This document shows positions 36,939 through 46,236 of a DNA stretch of 64,000 nucleotides, piece after piece. The notes below the pieces were generated by a model. The model was not told the origin of the DNA. It saw only the letters and a program-made list of their open reading frames with translations, and searched no databases. Every line of letters starts with the position of its first letter. The first letter of the stretch is position 1. Source of the DNA: Hyphomicrobiales bacterium (GTDB lineage: Bacteria; Pseudomonadota; Alphaproteobacteria; Rhizobiales; Rhizobiaceae); contig UBTF01000008.1 of assembly GCA_900468285.1 (NCBI GenBank), positions 124,001 to 188,000 of the forward strand, written 5' to 3'. Both the position numbers and the translations under genes were made by a program.

Positions 36939-38312
36939 TCAGTACTGATATTCTTCGAAGACGGGCAGAACGGAGTTGTTCCAGCGGCCGTGGTAAAGCG
37001 ACAGCAGGTCCTCGGCCAGTGTTGCCTTCTTGGCCAGCACCTCGTCCAGCGGGTTAAGGAACACGCTTTCGTCCTGCCCCTCGCTGTTCAGGCGCTTGCG
37101 CGCCTGCAGGCCCTGACGCGAAATCGAAACAACGTCACGGGCTACATCCAGCAGGTCTCGGCCCGCAATCCTGGCCTTGAGGCCTTGGGCTGGCACCGTA
37201 TCGCGCATTGCAATCACATCTTCCACGCTCCAGTCGGCGGTCAGCGCATCAGCCGCGTCCAGCGCTGTCTGATCGTAGAGAAGACCGACCCAGAAAGCCG
37301 GCAGCGCACAGATGCGGCGCCATGGACCACCGTCTGCGCCGCGCATTTCAAGGAAGCGCTTCAGGCGAACATCCGGAAACAGGGTGGACAGGTGGTTGGT
37401 CCAATCGCCGAGGTTCGGTTGCCATTCCGCGATCTCGCCTTTCAGCGCACCGGCCATAAATTCGCGAAACGTCATGTGCGTACAGTCGCGGTATTTGCCA
37501 TCGCGGACGATGAAATACATGGGCACGTCCAGCGCCCACTCGACGTAATCGTTGAAACCGAAATCAGGCTTGAATGCAAAAGGCAGGACGCCCGAACGGC
37601 GGTTATCCGTATCGCGCCAGATATCTCCGCGCCATGATAGCAGCCCGTTCGGCTTGCCTTCGGTGAAGGGCGACGAGGCAAAGAGAGCGGTTGCCAGGGA
37701 TTGCAGTTTCATCGAAACTCGCATCTTCTGGCGCATATCTGCTTCCGAGGAAAAATCGAGGTTCACCTGGATCGTGCAGGTGCGATACATCATGTCGAGC
37801 CCCTGCGTGCCGACCTTCGGCATGTAGCGCGTCATGATCGCATAGCGCGATTTCGGCATCTGCGGTGTCTCATCATAGGTCCATAGCGGGCTGCCGCCAA
37901 TGCCCAGAAAGCGGATGCCCATCGGTTCGGCAATCTCGCGGAGCGTCGCCAGATGATGGTTGGACTCCTTGCAGGTCTCGTGCAGATTTTCCAGCGGCGC
38001 GCCGGAAAGCTCGAACTGACCACCGGGCTCGATGGAGATTGCGCCCATGCCATTGGCTTCGGCAAGGCCGATGATGTTGCCCTCATCGATGATGGGTTCC
38101 CAACCCAGTTTCTGCTGCATACCCTTCAGCAGTGCGGAAATGCTGGCTTCGCCGAAATAGGGGACCGGAGAATGGTCATCCCTGAAGAACGCAAATTTCT
38201 CGTGCTCGGTGCCGATGCGGAAACTTTCTGCAGGTCGACACCCGCCTGCCAGATAATCGGTCAATTCCTGGACGGAGGATATGGGTGTCTGATCTGTCGT
38301 GTCGCGGGCCAT
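36939..38312 (-). CDS. gshA: glutamate-cysteine ligase, plant/alphaproteobacterial class
   Basis: 457 residues from the ATG at 38312 with AAGGT upstream. The sequence matches the GCS2-type ligases of plants and Alphaproteobacteria: SFRIGTEHEKFAFF, GAISIEPGGQFELSGAPL, YRTCTIQVNLDFSSEADM and the C-terminal WNNSVLPVFEEYQY. It makes gamma-glutamylcysteine, the rate-limiting step of glutathione synthesis. rsmE lies upstream on the same strand 132 bases away. Confidence 0.93.
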   Translation of the reverse strand: MARDTTDQTPISSVQELTDYLAGGCRPAESFRIGTEHEKFAFFRDDHSPVPYFGEASISALLKGMQQKLGWEPIIDEGNIIGLAEANGMGAISIEPGGQFELSGAPLENLHETCKESNHHLATLREIAEPMGIRFLGIGGSPLWTYDETPQMPKSRYAIMTRYMPKVGTQGLDMMYRTCTIQVNLDFSSEADMRQKMRVSMKLQSLATALFASSPFTEGKPNGLLSWRGDIWRDTDNRRSGVLPFAFKPDFGFNDYVEWALDVPMYFIVRDGKYRDCTHMTFREFMAGALKGEIAEWQPNLGDWTNHLSTLFPDVRLKRFLEMRGADGGPWRRICALPAFWVGLLYDQTALDAADALTADWSVEDVIAMRDTVPAQGLKARIAGRDLLDVARDVVSISRQGLQARKRLNSEGQDESVFLNPLDEVLAKKATLAEDLLSLYHGRWNNSVLPVFEEYQY

Positions 38313-38444
38313 GGAATTACCTTGTCGATGTCGCCTGAGAGGCTTTGTTCTCGCTGATAGGGCGCGCCACCGCCACACGCAAATGAATTTCTTTTAAAGA
38401 TGAATGCGCCACCCTAGGAGATGGGCCCCCCGCTCGCTACGCTT

Positions 38445-39182
38445 TCATCTCCAGTCGCCGAGACTTGCCTGAATGACGGCAAGCGCTGCCACAGCAGCGG
38501 TGTCCGCCCGCAGGATACGCGGCCCTAGCGGAATGGGCGTCACGCTGGGATGGTTCCGCAGCAAATGTCGCTCCTCGTCCGAAAATCCGCCCTCCGGGCC
38601 GACCAGCAGCGCAATACGCGTCTCCTTGATCCGGCTGAGCGTCGGCATGGGATTTTGCCCCTCATCGCCCTCATCGCAATAGATGATCCGGCGGTCGTCC
38701 GGCCAGCTCTCCAGCAAGTCTTTCAACTTAACTGGTCCCTCGACGCGCGGCACGGCAAGGATCCCGCACTGTTCTGCGGCCTCCGTCACATTGGCGCGCA
38801 ACTTGTCGAGATTGGTAATCTTGCCCTGGACATGCTGCGTCATCACCGGCTGCAACACGCCCGCGCCCATTTCCACGGCCTTTTGCACCAGATAATCCAT
38901 GCGGCCAACCTTCAGCGGCGCAAACAGATATTGCAAATCCGGCGCAGAAGGCTGCGGGCGGGTCTGCTCCTTGGGCGTCAGCAGGATTTTCTTGCGGGTA
39001 GGGTAGGAGAGTTGTGCTTTCCATTCACCATCACGGCCATTGAACAGCAGAATTTCAGCCCCATCCGCCATGCGCAGCACATTTGCGAGATAGTTGAACT
39101 GGTCGCTGTTTGCTTCGATGGCCTGTTCGCAATTGAGAGCCTCGGTTACGAAAAGCCGTTGCATTCTGAAATTGGCGCGCAT
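38445..39182 (-). CDS. rsmE: 16S rRNA (uracil1498-N3)-methyltransferase
   Basis: 245 residues from the ATG at 39182. SPOUT-class fold with the knot motif [13 protein letters not shown] and a C-terminal [16 protein letters not shown], diagnostic of RsmE. N-terminal PUA-like domain includes HVQGKI later and LFNGRDGEW early. It methylates U1498 in the decoding region of the 30S subunit. Confidence 0.93.
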   Translation of the reverse strand: MRANFRMQRLFVTEALNCEQAIEANSDQFNYLANVLRMADGAEILLFNGRDGEWKAQLSYPTRKKILLTPKEQTRPQPSAPDLQYLFAPLKVGRMDYLVQKAVEMGAGVLQPVMTQHVQGKITNLDKLRANVTEAAEQCGILAVPRVEGPVKLKDLLESWPDDRRIIYCDEGDEGQNPMPTLSRIKETRIALLVGPEGGFSDEERHLLRNHPSVTPIPLGPRILRADTAAVAALAVIQASLGDWR

Positions 39183-39319
39183 GATTCTCTTTGGTGTTTT
39201 GGAGCCTGAACCATCCCGTTGCAGCACTGGCAGCGAAAGGGTGGTGCCTTCAATGCGCTGTCTTTCGTTTCAGCGCAATGCAGATGTAAACCCGGCTCCC
39301 GCTTTCTCTTCGAATTGCC

Positions 39320-40843
39320 CTAGAGCCGAATGAAAAATACATACATCACACCATAACACGCAGCAGCCAGTGCGGCGCTGGTGGGAACGGTGATGATCCA
39401 TGCAGCGACAATGGTCATGAAATGCGAGCGGCGAACGAGGTAGCGCCTGCGGACTTCGGACGAATTTTCATTATCCTCGGCACTTCCGCCATCGCCCTTG
39501 CTGCGGTCGTTGTTTTCCGAACGCTCGGCATCCAGCCGTCTGCGGGCGTTTTGTGTATACCATTCGCGAAAGAAGCCGACGCCGAAGACAGCGCCGATCG
39601 CGGTGTGCGTGGTCGAAACGGGCATACCGAAGCGGGAGGCGACGAGAACCGTGAGTGCGGTGGAAACCGAGACGCAGAAAGCCCGCATCGGATTGAGTTT
39701 CGTGATCTGCTCCCCGACCAGTCGGATGAGCCGTGGGCCGAACAGAAGGATGCCGCAAGACAGTCCGAATGCACCAATGAGCAATACCCATTGCGGAGCG
39801 GAGGCGGTGTCTCCCACGATGACGCCCTGCGTGGCACGCACGATGGCAACGACAGGGCCGATGGCGTTGGACACATCGTTGGCGCCATGGGCGAAGGACA
39901 TGAGTGCCGCAGCCAGAATGAGCGGCCATTGAAACATCTTGCGCAGGGATTGGTTGCGGTTCTCCAGCCCTTGCGACTGCTTGGCAATCAACGGAATGCA
40001 CATGCGCCAGGTCAACAGACCGATGACGAGCCCGGAGAGGATGGGTGTGCTGAAGGAAACGCTGACGACCTGATGAAGGCCGACCCAGATGAGATAGGCC
40101 GTGAAGACGCCGCTCATCACGCCTATCAGGACAGGAACCCAGGTGCGGGCCGCGGCGATCTTGTCGTCGCGGTAAATGATGAATTCCTTGATGAAGGCCA
40201 GAAGTAAGGTGGCGAAGAAGGCGCTGATGAAGGGTGTCGCCACCCATGTCATGGCAATACGGCCAAGCGAAAGCCAGTCGACAGCCGCAAAGCCGTAAGC
40301 GGCCGTGCCCGCACCGGCTACGCCGCCCACCACCGTGTGTGTGGTGGAAATGGGAGCCCTGAGATAATTGGAAAGATTGACCAGCAGGGCGGCGGTAATG
40401 AGCGCGGACAGCATTGCCCAGACGAATATGGAACTGTCAGGTATGGTCCTGATATTGATGATGCCGCTCGATATCGTTTCCACGACGTTTCCGCCGGTGG
40501 TCACAGCGCCCAGAATTTCACAGACCGCACCGATGACGAGGGCGGCGGCAAGGGGCATCGCCTTGGCACCTACGGCAGGTCCGACATTGTTTGCGACATC
40601 TTTCGCGCCAATGCTCATCGCCATGTAGGCGCCGATGACGACAGCGGTGAAAATGATCATCGCGCTCGGCTGGCCAACGACGTAGACGCTGGTGACGAGC
40701 GCTGAAATCATGAGGAACAGGAGGCCCAGACCGGGGGCGGTCAGGCCCCGTGTCAGGTGATAGCTCGCCTCTTCGACAAGAGTGAGCTTGTCCAGATCCT
40801 TGTCGAGTGTCGGCTTCATTCGGTTCTGGGGCTGTTGCGCCAT
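39320..40843 (-). CDS. pit: PiT-family inorganic phosphate transporter
   Basis: 507 residues, about ten to twelve transmembrane segments in two inverted halves, each with the PiT signature: GAKDVANNVGPAVGAKAMPL and AHGANDVSNAIGPVVAI; also STTHTVVGG and STTHTAIGA. A hydrophilic Glu/Arg/Asn-rich loop (about 430-470) precedes the last segment. Low-affinity metal-phosphate:H+ symport. The DUF47/PhoU-like partner often found with pit is not adjacent. Confidence 0.9.
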   Translation of the reverse strand: MAQQPQNRMKPTLDKDLDKLTLVEEASYHLTRGLTAPGLGLLFLMISALVTSVYVVGQPSAMIIFTAVVIGAYMAMSIGAKDVANNVGPAVGAKAMPLAAALVIGAVCEILGAVTTGGNVVETISSGIINIRTIPDSSIFVWAMLSALITAALLVNLSNYLRAPISTTHTVVGGVAGAGTAAYGFAAVDWLSLGRIAMTWVATPFISAFFATLLLAFIKEFIIYRDDKIAAARTWVPVLIGVMSGVFTAYLIWVGLHQVVSVSFSTPILSGLVIGLLTWRMCIPLIAKQSQGLENRNQSLRKMFQWPLILAAALMSFAHGANDVSNAIGPVVAIVRATQGVIVGDTASAPQWVLLIGAFGLSCGILLFGPRLIRLVGEQITKLNPMRAFCVSVSTALTVLVASRFGMPVSTTHTAIGAVFGVGFFREWYTQNARRRLDAERSENNDRSKGDGGSAEDNENSSEVRRRYLVRRSHFMTIVAAWIITVPTSAALAAACYGVMYVFFIRL

Positions 40844-40907
40844 CTATCGGCTTTCGGCTGCGGCGAAGACCGCATTTGCAGGCGCAGTCGCGGTATATCG
40901 TAGGGGA

Positions 40908-41417
40908 TTACAAATTGACTGTATTTACGTCTTGCTGCTGTTGCGTTTGCGCCATTTGCTTGCCGAATGAAAGGAAAAGTTCCTTCAGTTCCGGTTCATT
41001 GACCCGGCGTGATGCTTCTTCAGGGGCAACCCATTCAAGCGTGCGGCTTTCCTTTTCGGGAAAGTTCTTCACGAGATCAAGCACTTCGAGCAAATGCACC
41101 TGTACGCGGCACATCACCTTTACGCCGTTACGCAATTTCTTTTCGTAATCAAAAAAACCAAATGCTTCTTTTTCGACATTGCCGCGAACGCCTGCTTCCT
41201 CGAATGCTTCCTGCAACGCGACAGCATGGGCCTTCTTGCCTTCCATCGGCCATCCCTTGGGAATGACCCAGCGGCCTGTATCGCGGCTGGTCAACAGCAG
41301 AACTTCCAACTCACCCGTCTTTTTCCTGTGACGATAGCACAGCGCTGCATATTGCTGCCGCATGGGTCGGCGCAGCATCAGGCAGACATCACTTGCTAGT
41401 CGGGTGAGAATGTTCAA
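40908..41417 (-). CDS. Nudix hydrolase (diphosphoinositol-phosphate-like)
   Basis: 169 residues. The Nudix box GWPMEGKKAHAVALQEAFEE followed by AGV has the catalytic Glu residues in place. Start of the domain, QYAALCYRHRKKTGELEVLL, resembles the DIPP subgroup that acts on dinucleoside polyphosphates or diphosphoinositols. Ends in a Gln-rich tail (AQTQQQQDVNTV). Exact substrate not predictable. Confidence 0.85.
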   Translation of the reverse strand: MNILTRLASDVCLMLRRPMRQQYAALCYRHRKKTGELEVLLLTSRDTGRWVIPKGWPMEGKKAHAVALQEAFEEAGVRGNVEKEAFGFFDYEKKLRNGVKVMCRVQVHLLEVLDLVKNFPEKESRTLEWVAPEEASRRVNEPELKELFLSFGKQMAQTQQQQDVNTVNL

Positions 41418-41617
41418 GGCAGTCCTTTTCCCACGTGGTTAGGTTGCAATTATAGTATTCACAACATTATAGAGAAGCGGCCTGAAAGGCTGTCCCCAGC
41501 TTTTTCCTATGATTCGTCTGATTGTCAGGCGATGAATGGTGCACGTCAATAAGCAGCAGCTTATGAGCGAGCATTTTTGATGTTCGACACACATATCGAG
41601 TGATCGAGATTTCTGCC

Positions 41618-42358
41618 CTAGATGGACAGCCAGTGTCTAAGCCCCGATATAACGCCGTCAGCCTCAGCTTCAAGTGCAGAAAAGACGTTATCACGATCTT
41701 TTGCGAGCGATTTCAGCTCCGGCAAGGCATTTCCAACGGCAATGCCTCTCACATCGGGAAGTTCGAACATGGCCCGGTCGTTTCCTGTATCTCCGGCGAC
41801 GACGACTTCATCAAGACCGATGTCGAGATGATCGCAGAGCCAGCGGATGGCGGCACCCTTGTCGGCAGTCCGGGGCAGGATATCCAGGTCTCTGTCGCTG
41901 GAGTAGACGATGCGCGCGTCGATATGGTTCTCGCTCAGCAATCGTTCGATTTCGGCGAGATCGGAGGCCGTTGCGTCATGGAGATACCAGCTGGACTTCA
42001 GACAGTGCTGATAGCGCTCCGGCTGGATGGACGCGCCGGAAACCGACGAAAGCACGGAGTGAATTTTCTCGGTGTCGAAGGCCTCGCCCAAAAAGGATGT
42101 ATAAGCCTCGTGCAACGACGGATCGTCATGACGCGACAACATGGTGCCGACTCCGCCAATGACATAATCCGGCTGTGGCAGGGGCACGCCCTCAAGCAGC
42201 TCGAACTGGTCGTCCAGCAGCCGTCCGCTGTTGAAGACGAGCAGGGGGCGGACATCATCTGGCAGCGAATGCCAGAAGTCACGGAAGCGGGCCGTTGCGG
42301 CTGTGTTGCCGACAACGGTCCCGTCAAGATCGGTGGAGAAAATGCGAACCGGTTTCAA
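41618..42358 (-). CDS. mfppA: mannosylfructose-phosphate phosphatase
   Basis: 246 residues, HAD type IIB (Cof/sucrose-phosphatase-like): motif I FSTDLDGTVVGN, motif II LLVFNSGR, motif IV GDTGNDRAMFE. ATG overlaps the synthase stop as ATGA, so the two are translationally coupled. In A. tumefaciens the adjacent synthase/phosphatase pair makes mannosylfructose (beta-fructofuranosyl alpha-mannoside), an osmoprotective sugar; this enzyme removes the phosphate. Sucrose-phosphate phosphatase is the alternative reading by homology alone. Confidence 0.85.
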   Translation of the reverse strand: MKPVRIFSTDLDGTVVGNTAATARFRDFWHSLPDDVRPLLVFNSGRLLDDQFELLEGVPLPQPDYVIGGVGTMLSRHDDPSLHEAYTSFLGEAFDTEKIHSVLSSVSGASIQPERYQHCLKSSWYLHDATASDLAEIERLLSENHIDARIVYSSDRDLDILPRTADKGAAIRWLCDHLDIGLDEVVVAGDTGNDRAMFELPDVRGIAVGNALPELKSLAKDRDNVFSALEAEADGVISGLRHWLSI

Positions 42359-43692
42359 TCGCCGTCATTCCATGGTTCGGCCCAATCGGATTCCTCGAGC
42401 ACAGGCATCATCGGGCGTCCTTCGACAACGGCAAGAAGCTGTTGCGCAATGCCGGTCCAGGTAAACAGGCTGCGGGCCTTGTGGGCACCCATGCGCGACA
42501 GTCGCCCGTAAAGCCGCTCGTGCTTGAAGGGCTTCATCATGGTGATGCCGAGGTCTTCCTTGTCGAACGGGTCGGCAAACAGTGCGTGGCGACCATAGCT
42601 GACTGCCCGGAACAGGCCGCCATGAATGGTAACAACCGTCGGCGTGCCACTCGCCATGGCTTCGATCGCAGTCATGCCAAAGGGCTCGTAACGGCTGGAC
42701 AGGACAAAAAGGTCTGCGGCGCGGTAGATATCCGGCAGGTCCTCATCTGCGACATAGCCCGAAAAGACGACCTTGTTTTCAAGGTTGAGCGATTTCACGC
42801 GGTCCTTCAACTGGTTGAGGATCGTCGTTTCCTGCTCGTCCATGTTCTCGCCACCGACAGCAAGATGGAGGCGGGCTTCGGGTTCACGCTCAGCCAGAAC
42901 GGAGAAGCCGTCGATCAGCAGGTCATAGCCCTTGTTGGTCGCCAGTCGACCCAGTGCCAACACGGTTTTGCCTTCGAACCCGAAACGCTGGCGCAGCATC
43001 TGGCGAGAGCCCTCGGAGACGGGGAAGAAGCGGTTGTCGTCGTAGCCGGGCGGGATCATGTGGATATGCTTGCGCTTGAGGCCGTAATCCTCAATCAGCA
43101 CGTCCAGCTGCACCGGCGTTGTCGCAATCACCATGTCGCAGCTGCGGTAGATGATGAGCTCGTGCTGGATGCGTTCCTTGAAGTTGAATTCAAGCTCGAA
43201 CGTATCGGCCTTTTCCGGGTAGTCGGTCTCCATCTGGCGCTTTTTCCAGATACCGATGGAATGTGGCGTATGAAGATGCGGAACCTTCAAGGCTTCCGAA
43301 AGCCGCTGACCGGCAACGCCTGCGTCCCAGTAATGGCTGTTGATGAATGAGTAGTTGAGATTGTTTTTCTTGATGAAACGCAATGCGTTCTCGCACCATT
43401 CCATCAGGTGACGGTGCAGATACTCCTTGGGAATGAAGTCCTTGCCGCCGCAGGGGATGCGCACGACGCGTACGCGGTCATCCACCTCGTCAAACTCTGG
43501 CTGGTCTTCAAACTGGCGGGTGTAGAGGTCTACGGTGTAACCGAGCTGCCCAAGTTTACGGGCAAGTTCGAGGACATAAACAACCTGTCCTCCGGTATCG
43601 GCAGCGCCAAGCGGCGGGTGTGCGGCTACGTAGCCATGCGTCGATATGAGTGCTATCCGGGGATAGCGTTCAGTTTCGCTCGTGGTAGTCAT
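42355..43692 (-). CDS. mfpsA: mannosylfructose-phosphate synthase (GT4)
   Basis: 445 residues, GT4 retaining glycosyltransferase of the sucrose-phosphate-synthase type: donor loop GGQVVYVLELARKLGQLGY, HTPHSIGIWKK, GRLATNKGYDLLIDGF and the EX7E motif EPFGMTAIEAMASGTP. In A. tumefaciens this gene transfers mannose from GDP-mannose to fructose-6-phosphate. Same operon as mfppA with a 4-base overlap. It is known there as part of the salt-stress response. Confidence 0.87.
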   Translation of the reverse strand: MTTTSETERYPRIALISTHGYVAAHPPLGAADTGGQVVYVLELARKLGQLGYTVDLYTRQFEDQPEFDEVDDRVRVVRIPCGGKDFIPKEYLHRHLMEWCENALRFIKKNNLNYSFINSHYWDAGVAGQRLSEALKVPHLHTPHSIGIWKKRQMETDYPEKADTFELEFNFKERIQHELIIYRSCDMVIATTPVQLDVLIEDYGLKRKHIHMIPPGYDDNRFFPVSEGSRQMLRQRFGFEGKTVLALGRLATNKGYDLLIDGFSVLAEREPEARLHLAVGGENMDEQETTILNQLKDRVKSLNLENKVVFSGYVADEDLPDIYRAADLFVLSSRYEPFGMTAIEAMASGTPTVVTIHGGLFRAVSYGRHALFADPFDKEDLGITMMKPFKHERLYGRLSRMGAHKARSLFTWTGIAQQLLAVVEGRPMMPVLEESDWAEPWNDGD

Positions 43693-43770
43693 AGCGTCCC
43701 ATCGTGGTAAAAATTTCCAAATAACCCCATAAAAATGAGTTGGATCGGGAAAAGTTCCATCAGAAGACGA

Positions 43771-44679
43771 TTAAATTTCCGATTTCTGATCCCAGAAGGG
43801 TATCGGACCATATAGTTCCGCGAGATAATCGATAAACAGGCGGACCTTGGCTGGGAGAAAACTGCGGCTGGGATAGACAGCTGAAAGCGCGACGCTTTTC
43901 GAGCTTTCATAGGCGGGCAGGACCTGTACGAGGGCACCGGATTTCAGCTCTGCCCCTATATCCCAGGTCGAGCGCAAGGCGATGCCGAGGCCTGAAATGA
44001 CAGCTTCGCGGATAACCTCGCTGGAGTTGGTAATCAACATTCCCTCGGGCCGCAGGCTGGTCGGTCCCTCCGGGCCTTCCAGCCGCCAGAGATCGTTATT
44101 GTGCGCAGGCAGGCAGCGATGATGTCTCAACTCGTCGATAGACTGCGGCAAACCGTACTGCGCGATGTAGCCTGGTGAGGCGCATAGCACCCTGCGCACA
44201 GGTGCCAGCCGTTTGGCGACGAGACTTGAATCGGAGAGATCAGCAATTCGTATCGCGAGGTCGTATCCACCCGCCACGATGTCGATGAATTCATCGCTCA
44301 GCACGAGGTTGATGACAAGCGACGGATGCCTGTCCATGAAGCCCTTAAGGTGAGGGGCGACATGCATTCGCCCGAAAGACGTTGGCGCGGAGACCTTCAG
44401 CGTTCCATTCAGCGTGTTGGACCGGCCAGAAACGAAATCTTCGGCTTCTTCCAGTCCTTCCAGAACCGCGAGAATACGCTGGTGAAACCCATGACCCGCT
44501 TCGGTCAACGAAATCTGGCGGGTTGTTCTCTGAAAAAGACGTGCGCCGAGTTTTTCCTCCAGACGCTTGATCCGTTTGGAAATGACCGCAGGCGAATAGC
44601 CCAGCGCCTTGGCGGCCTGTGACATGCTGCCGGATGCAGCGACGCTTGCAAAAACCTCCAGATCGCCAAGGTTCGTCAT
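43771..44679 (-). CDS. LysR-family transcriptional regulator divergent from glcDEF
   Basis: 302 residues from the ATG at 44679. Winged helix VFASVAASGSMSQAAKALGY then SPAVISKRIKRLEEKLGARL and a CrgA-type effector domain (LNGTLKVSAPTSFGRMHVAP). It starts 112 bases from glcD on the opposite strand, so it is the probable regulator of glycolate oxidation, unlike E. coli where GlcC (GntR family) does this. A T-N11-A dyad lies in the gap (44695-44709). Confidence 0.87.
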   Translation of the reverse strand: MTNLGDLEVFASVAASGSMSQAAKALGYSPAVISKRIKRLEEKLGARLFQRTTRQISLTEAGHGFHQRILAVLEGLEEAEDFVSGRSNTLNGTLKVSAPTSFGRMHVAPHLKGFMDRHPSLVINLVLSDEFIDIVAGGYDLAIRIADLSDSSLVAKRLAPVRRVLCASPGYIAQYGLPQSIDELRHHRCLPAHNNDLWRLEGPEGPTSLRPEGMLITNSSEVIREAVISGLGIALRSTWDIGAELKSGALVQVLPAYESSKSVALSAVYPSRSFLPAKVRLFIDYLAELYGPIPFWDQKSEI

Positions 44680-44694
44680 TGGTGCCAGCCATTC

Positions 44695-44709
44695 TTTCCG
44701 ATTTGGAAA
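44695..44709. promoter_or_regulatory. LysR-type dyad TTTCC-N5-GGAAA
   Basis: Inverted repeat fitting the T-N11-A LysR consensus (T44696, A44708), 16 bases upstream of the LysR start and 82 bases upstream of glcD. Likely site for autoregulation and/or glcD activation. Confidence 0.45.
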
Positions 44710-44790
44710 CAATCTCTAGCATTTGCATGGCTTGCGTCCAAGGCGCAAAGCTTCGTAAACTCGCCGCTCTGCATCGCAAGGAGGAGGCGC

Positions 44791-46236
44791 GTGGAGCACA
44801 TGTCGCAAACGATAGAGTTTCTCAAGCCGCGATCCTCCGTGCTCGACAACAGGGCGAAGATCATTGCCGATCTTACCGACCTTCTGCCGCCCGAATGCCT
44901 GATTCACGAGACGCGCGAACTGGTACCCTTTGAGACAGATGCCTTCGTGTCCTACCGCAGATTGCCGCTTGCCGTGGCGCTGCCGCAAACGACGGCTCAG
45001 GTCTCGGCCCTTTTGAAATATTGTCACCGCTACGGCATTCCCGTGGTGCCGCGCGGCGCGGGAACATCTTTGTCAGGAGGGGCCATTCCGCAGGAAGATG
45101 CGCTCGTCATCGGGCTTTCCAAGATGAACCGCATCATTGAAATGGACCTGTTCAACCGCACCGCAACTGTTCAGGCAGGTGTTACGAACCTGTCCATTTC
45201 TGAAGTCGCGAGCCCTGAAGGCTTCTTCTACGCGCCAGACCCAAGTTCGCAGCTTGCCTGCACCATTGGCGGCAATATCGGCATGAATTCGGGCGGCGCG
45301 CACTGTCTGAAATACGGTGTCACCACCAATAACCTCCTTGGCGTAAAAATGGTGCTGGTGGACGGCACGGTGCTGGAGCTGGGCGGCAAGCATCTGGATG
45401 CAAGCGGATATGATCTGCTCGGCCTCGTCTGTGGCTCCGAAGGCCAGCTTGGCATCGTCACGGAAGCAACCGTGCGCCTGCTTGCCAAGCCGGAAGGTGC
45501 CCGACCCGTGCTTTTCGGTTTTGAGACCTCCGATGAAGCCGGGGCCTGCGTGGCCGATATCATCGGCTCTGGCATCATTCCCGTTGCCATCGAATTCATG
45601 GACAAGCCAGCCATCGAAATCTGCGAGGCCTTCGCCAAGGCCGGATATCCGCTGGATGTCGGCGCACTCTTGATTGTCGAGGTGGAGGGATCAGAAAACG
45701 AGATGGACGCCATGCTGGCCGATATCGTTGCCATTGCCCGCCAGCACGGCGTCAAGACGGTGCGCGAATGCCAGTCCGCGATGGAGGCGGCTGCCATCTG
45801 GAAAGGCCGCAAATCCGCCTTTGGCGCAACCGGTCGTATTGCCGATTACATCTGCATGGACGGCACGGTGCCGCTCAGCCAGCTTTCCCATGTGCTGCAG
45901 CAGACGGGTGAAATCGTTGCCAGCCTCGGCCTGCGCGTCGCCAATGTTTTTCACGCCGGTGATGGCAACATGCATCCTCTCATTCTTTTCAACGCCAATG
46001 ATCCGGACGAAGCCGCCAGAGCGGAGGAGGCGGGCAATCGCATATTGCGGCTTTGCGTCGATGCGGGTGGTTGCCTGACTGGAGAGCATGGTGTCGGCAT
46101 AGAAAAGCGCGACCTCATGCGCCACCAATATTCCGATGCGGACCTTGATCAGCAGATGGCCGTGCGCTCTGCCTTCGACGAGGACTGGATCCTCAATCCC
46201 TCCAAGGTCTTTCCGCTGGATGGTCGTCCGGCATGA
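44791..46236 (+). CDS. glcD: glycolate oxidase subunit GlcD (FAD-linked)
   Basis: 481 residues. The GTG at 44791 is six bases from AAGGAGG (44778-44784) and is preferred over ATG 44800. FAD-binding PCMH domain VVPRGAGTSLSGGAIP and a C-terminal FAD-oxidase domain with NVFHAGDGNMHPLI and CLTGEHGVGIEKRD. With GlcE and GlcF it oxidises glycolate (or D-lactate-like 2-hydroxy acids) to glyoxylate. glcE overlaps by 4 bases. Confidence 0.93.
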   Translation: MEHMSQTIEFLKPRSSVLDNRAKIIADLTDLLPPECLIHETRELVPFETDAFVSYRRLPLAVALPQTTAQVSALLKYCHRYGIPVVPRGAGTSLSGGAIPQEDALVIGLSKMNRIIEMDLFNRTATVQAGVTNLSISEVASPEGFFYAPDPSSQLACTIGGNIGMNSGGAHCLKYGVTTNNLLGVKMVLVDGTVLELGGKHLDASGYDLLGLVCGSEGQLGIVTEATVRLLAKPEGARPVLFGFETSDEAGACVADIIGSGIIPVAIEFMDKPAIEICEAFAKAGYPLDVGALLIVEVEGSENEMDAMLADIVAIARQHGVKTVRECQSAMEAAAIWKGRKSAFGATGRIADYICMDGTVPLSQLSHVLQQTGEIVASLGLRVANVFHAGDGNMHPLILFNANDPDEAARAEEAGNRILRLCVDAGGCLTGEHGVGIEKRDLMRHQYSDADLDQQMAVRSAFDEDWILNPSKVFPLDGRPA

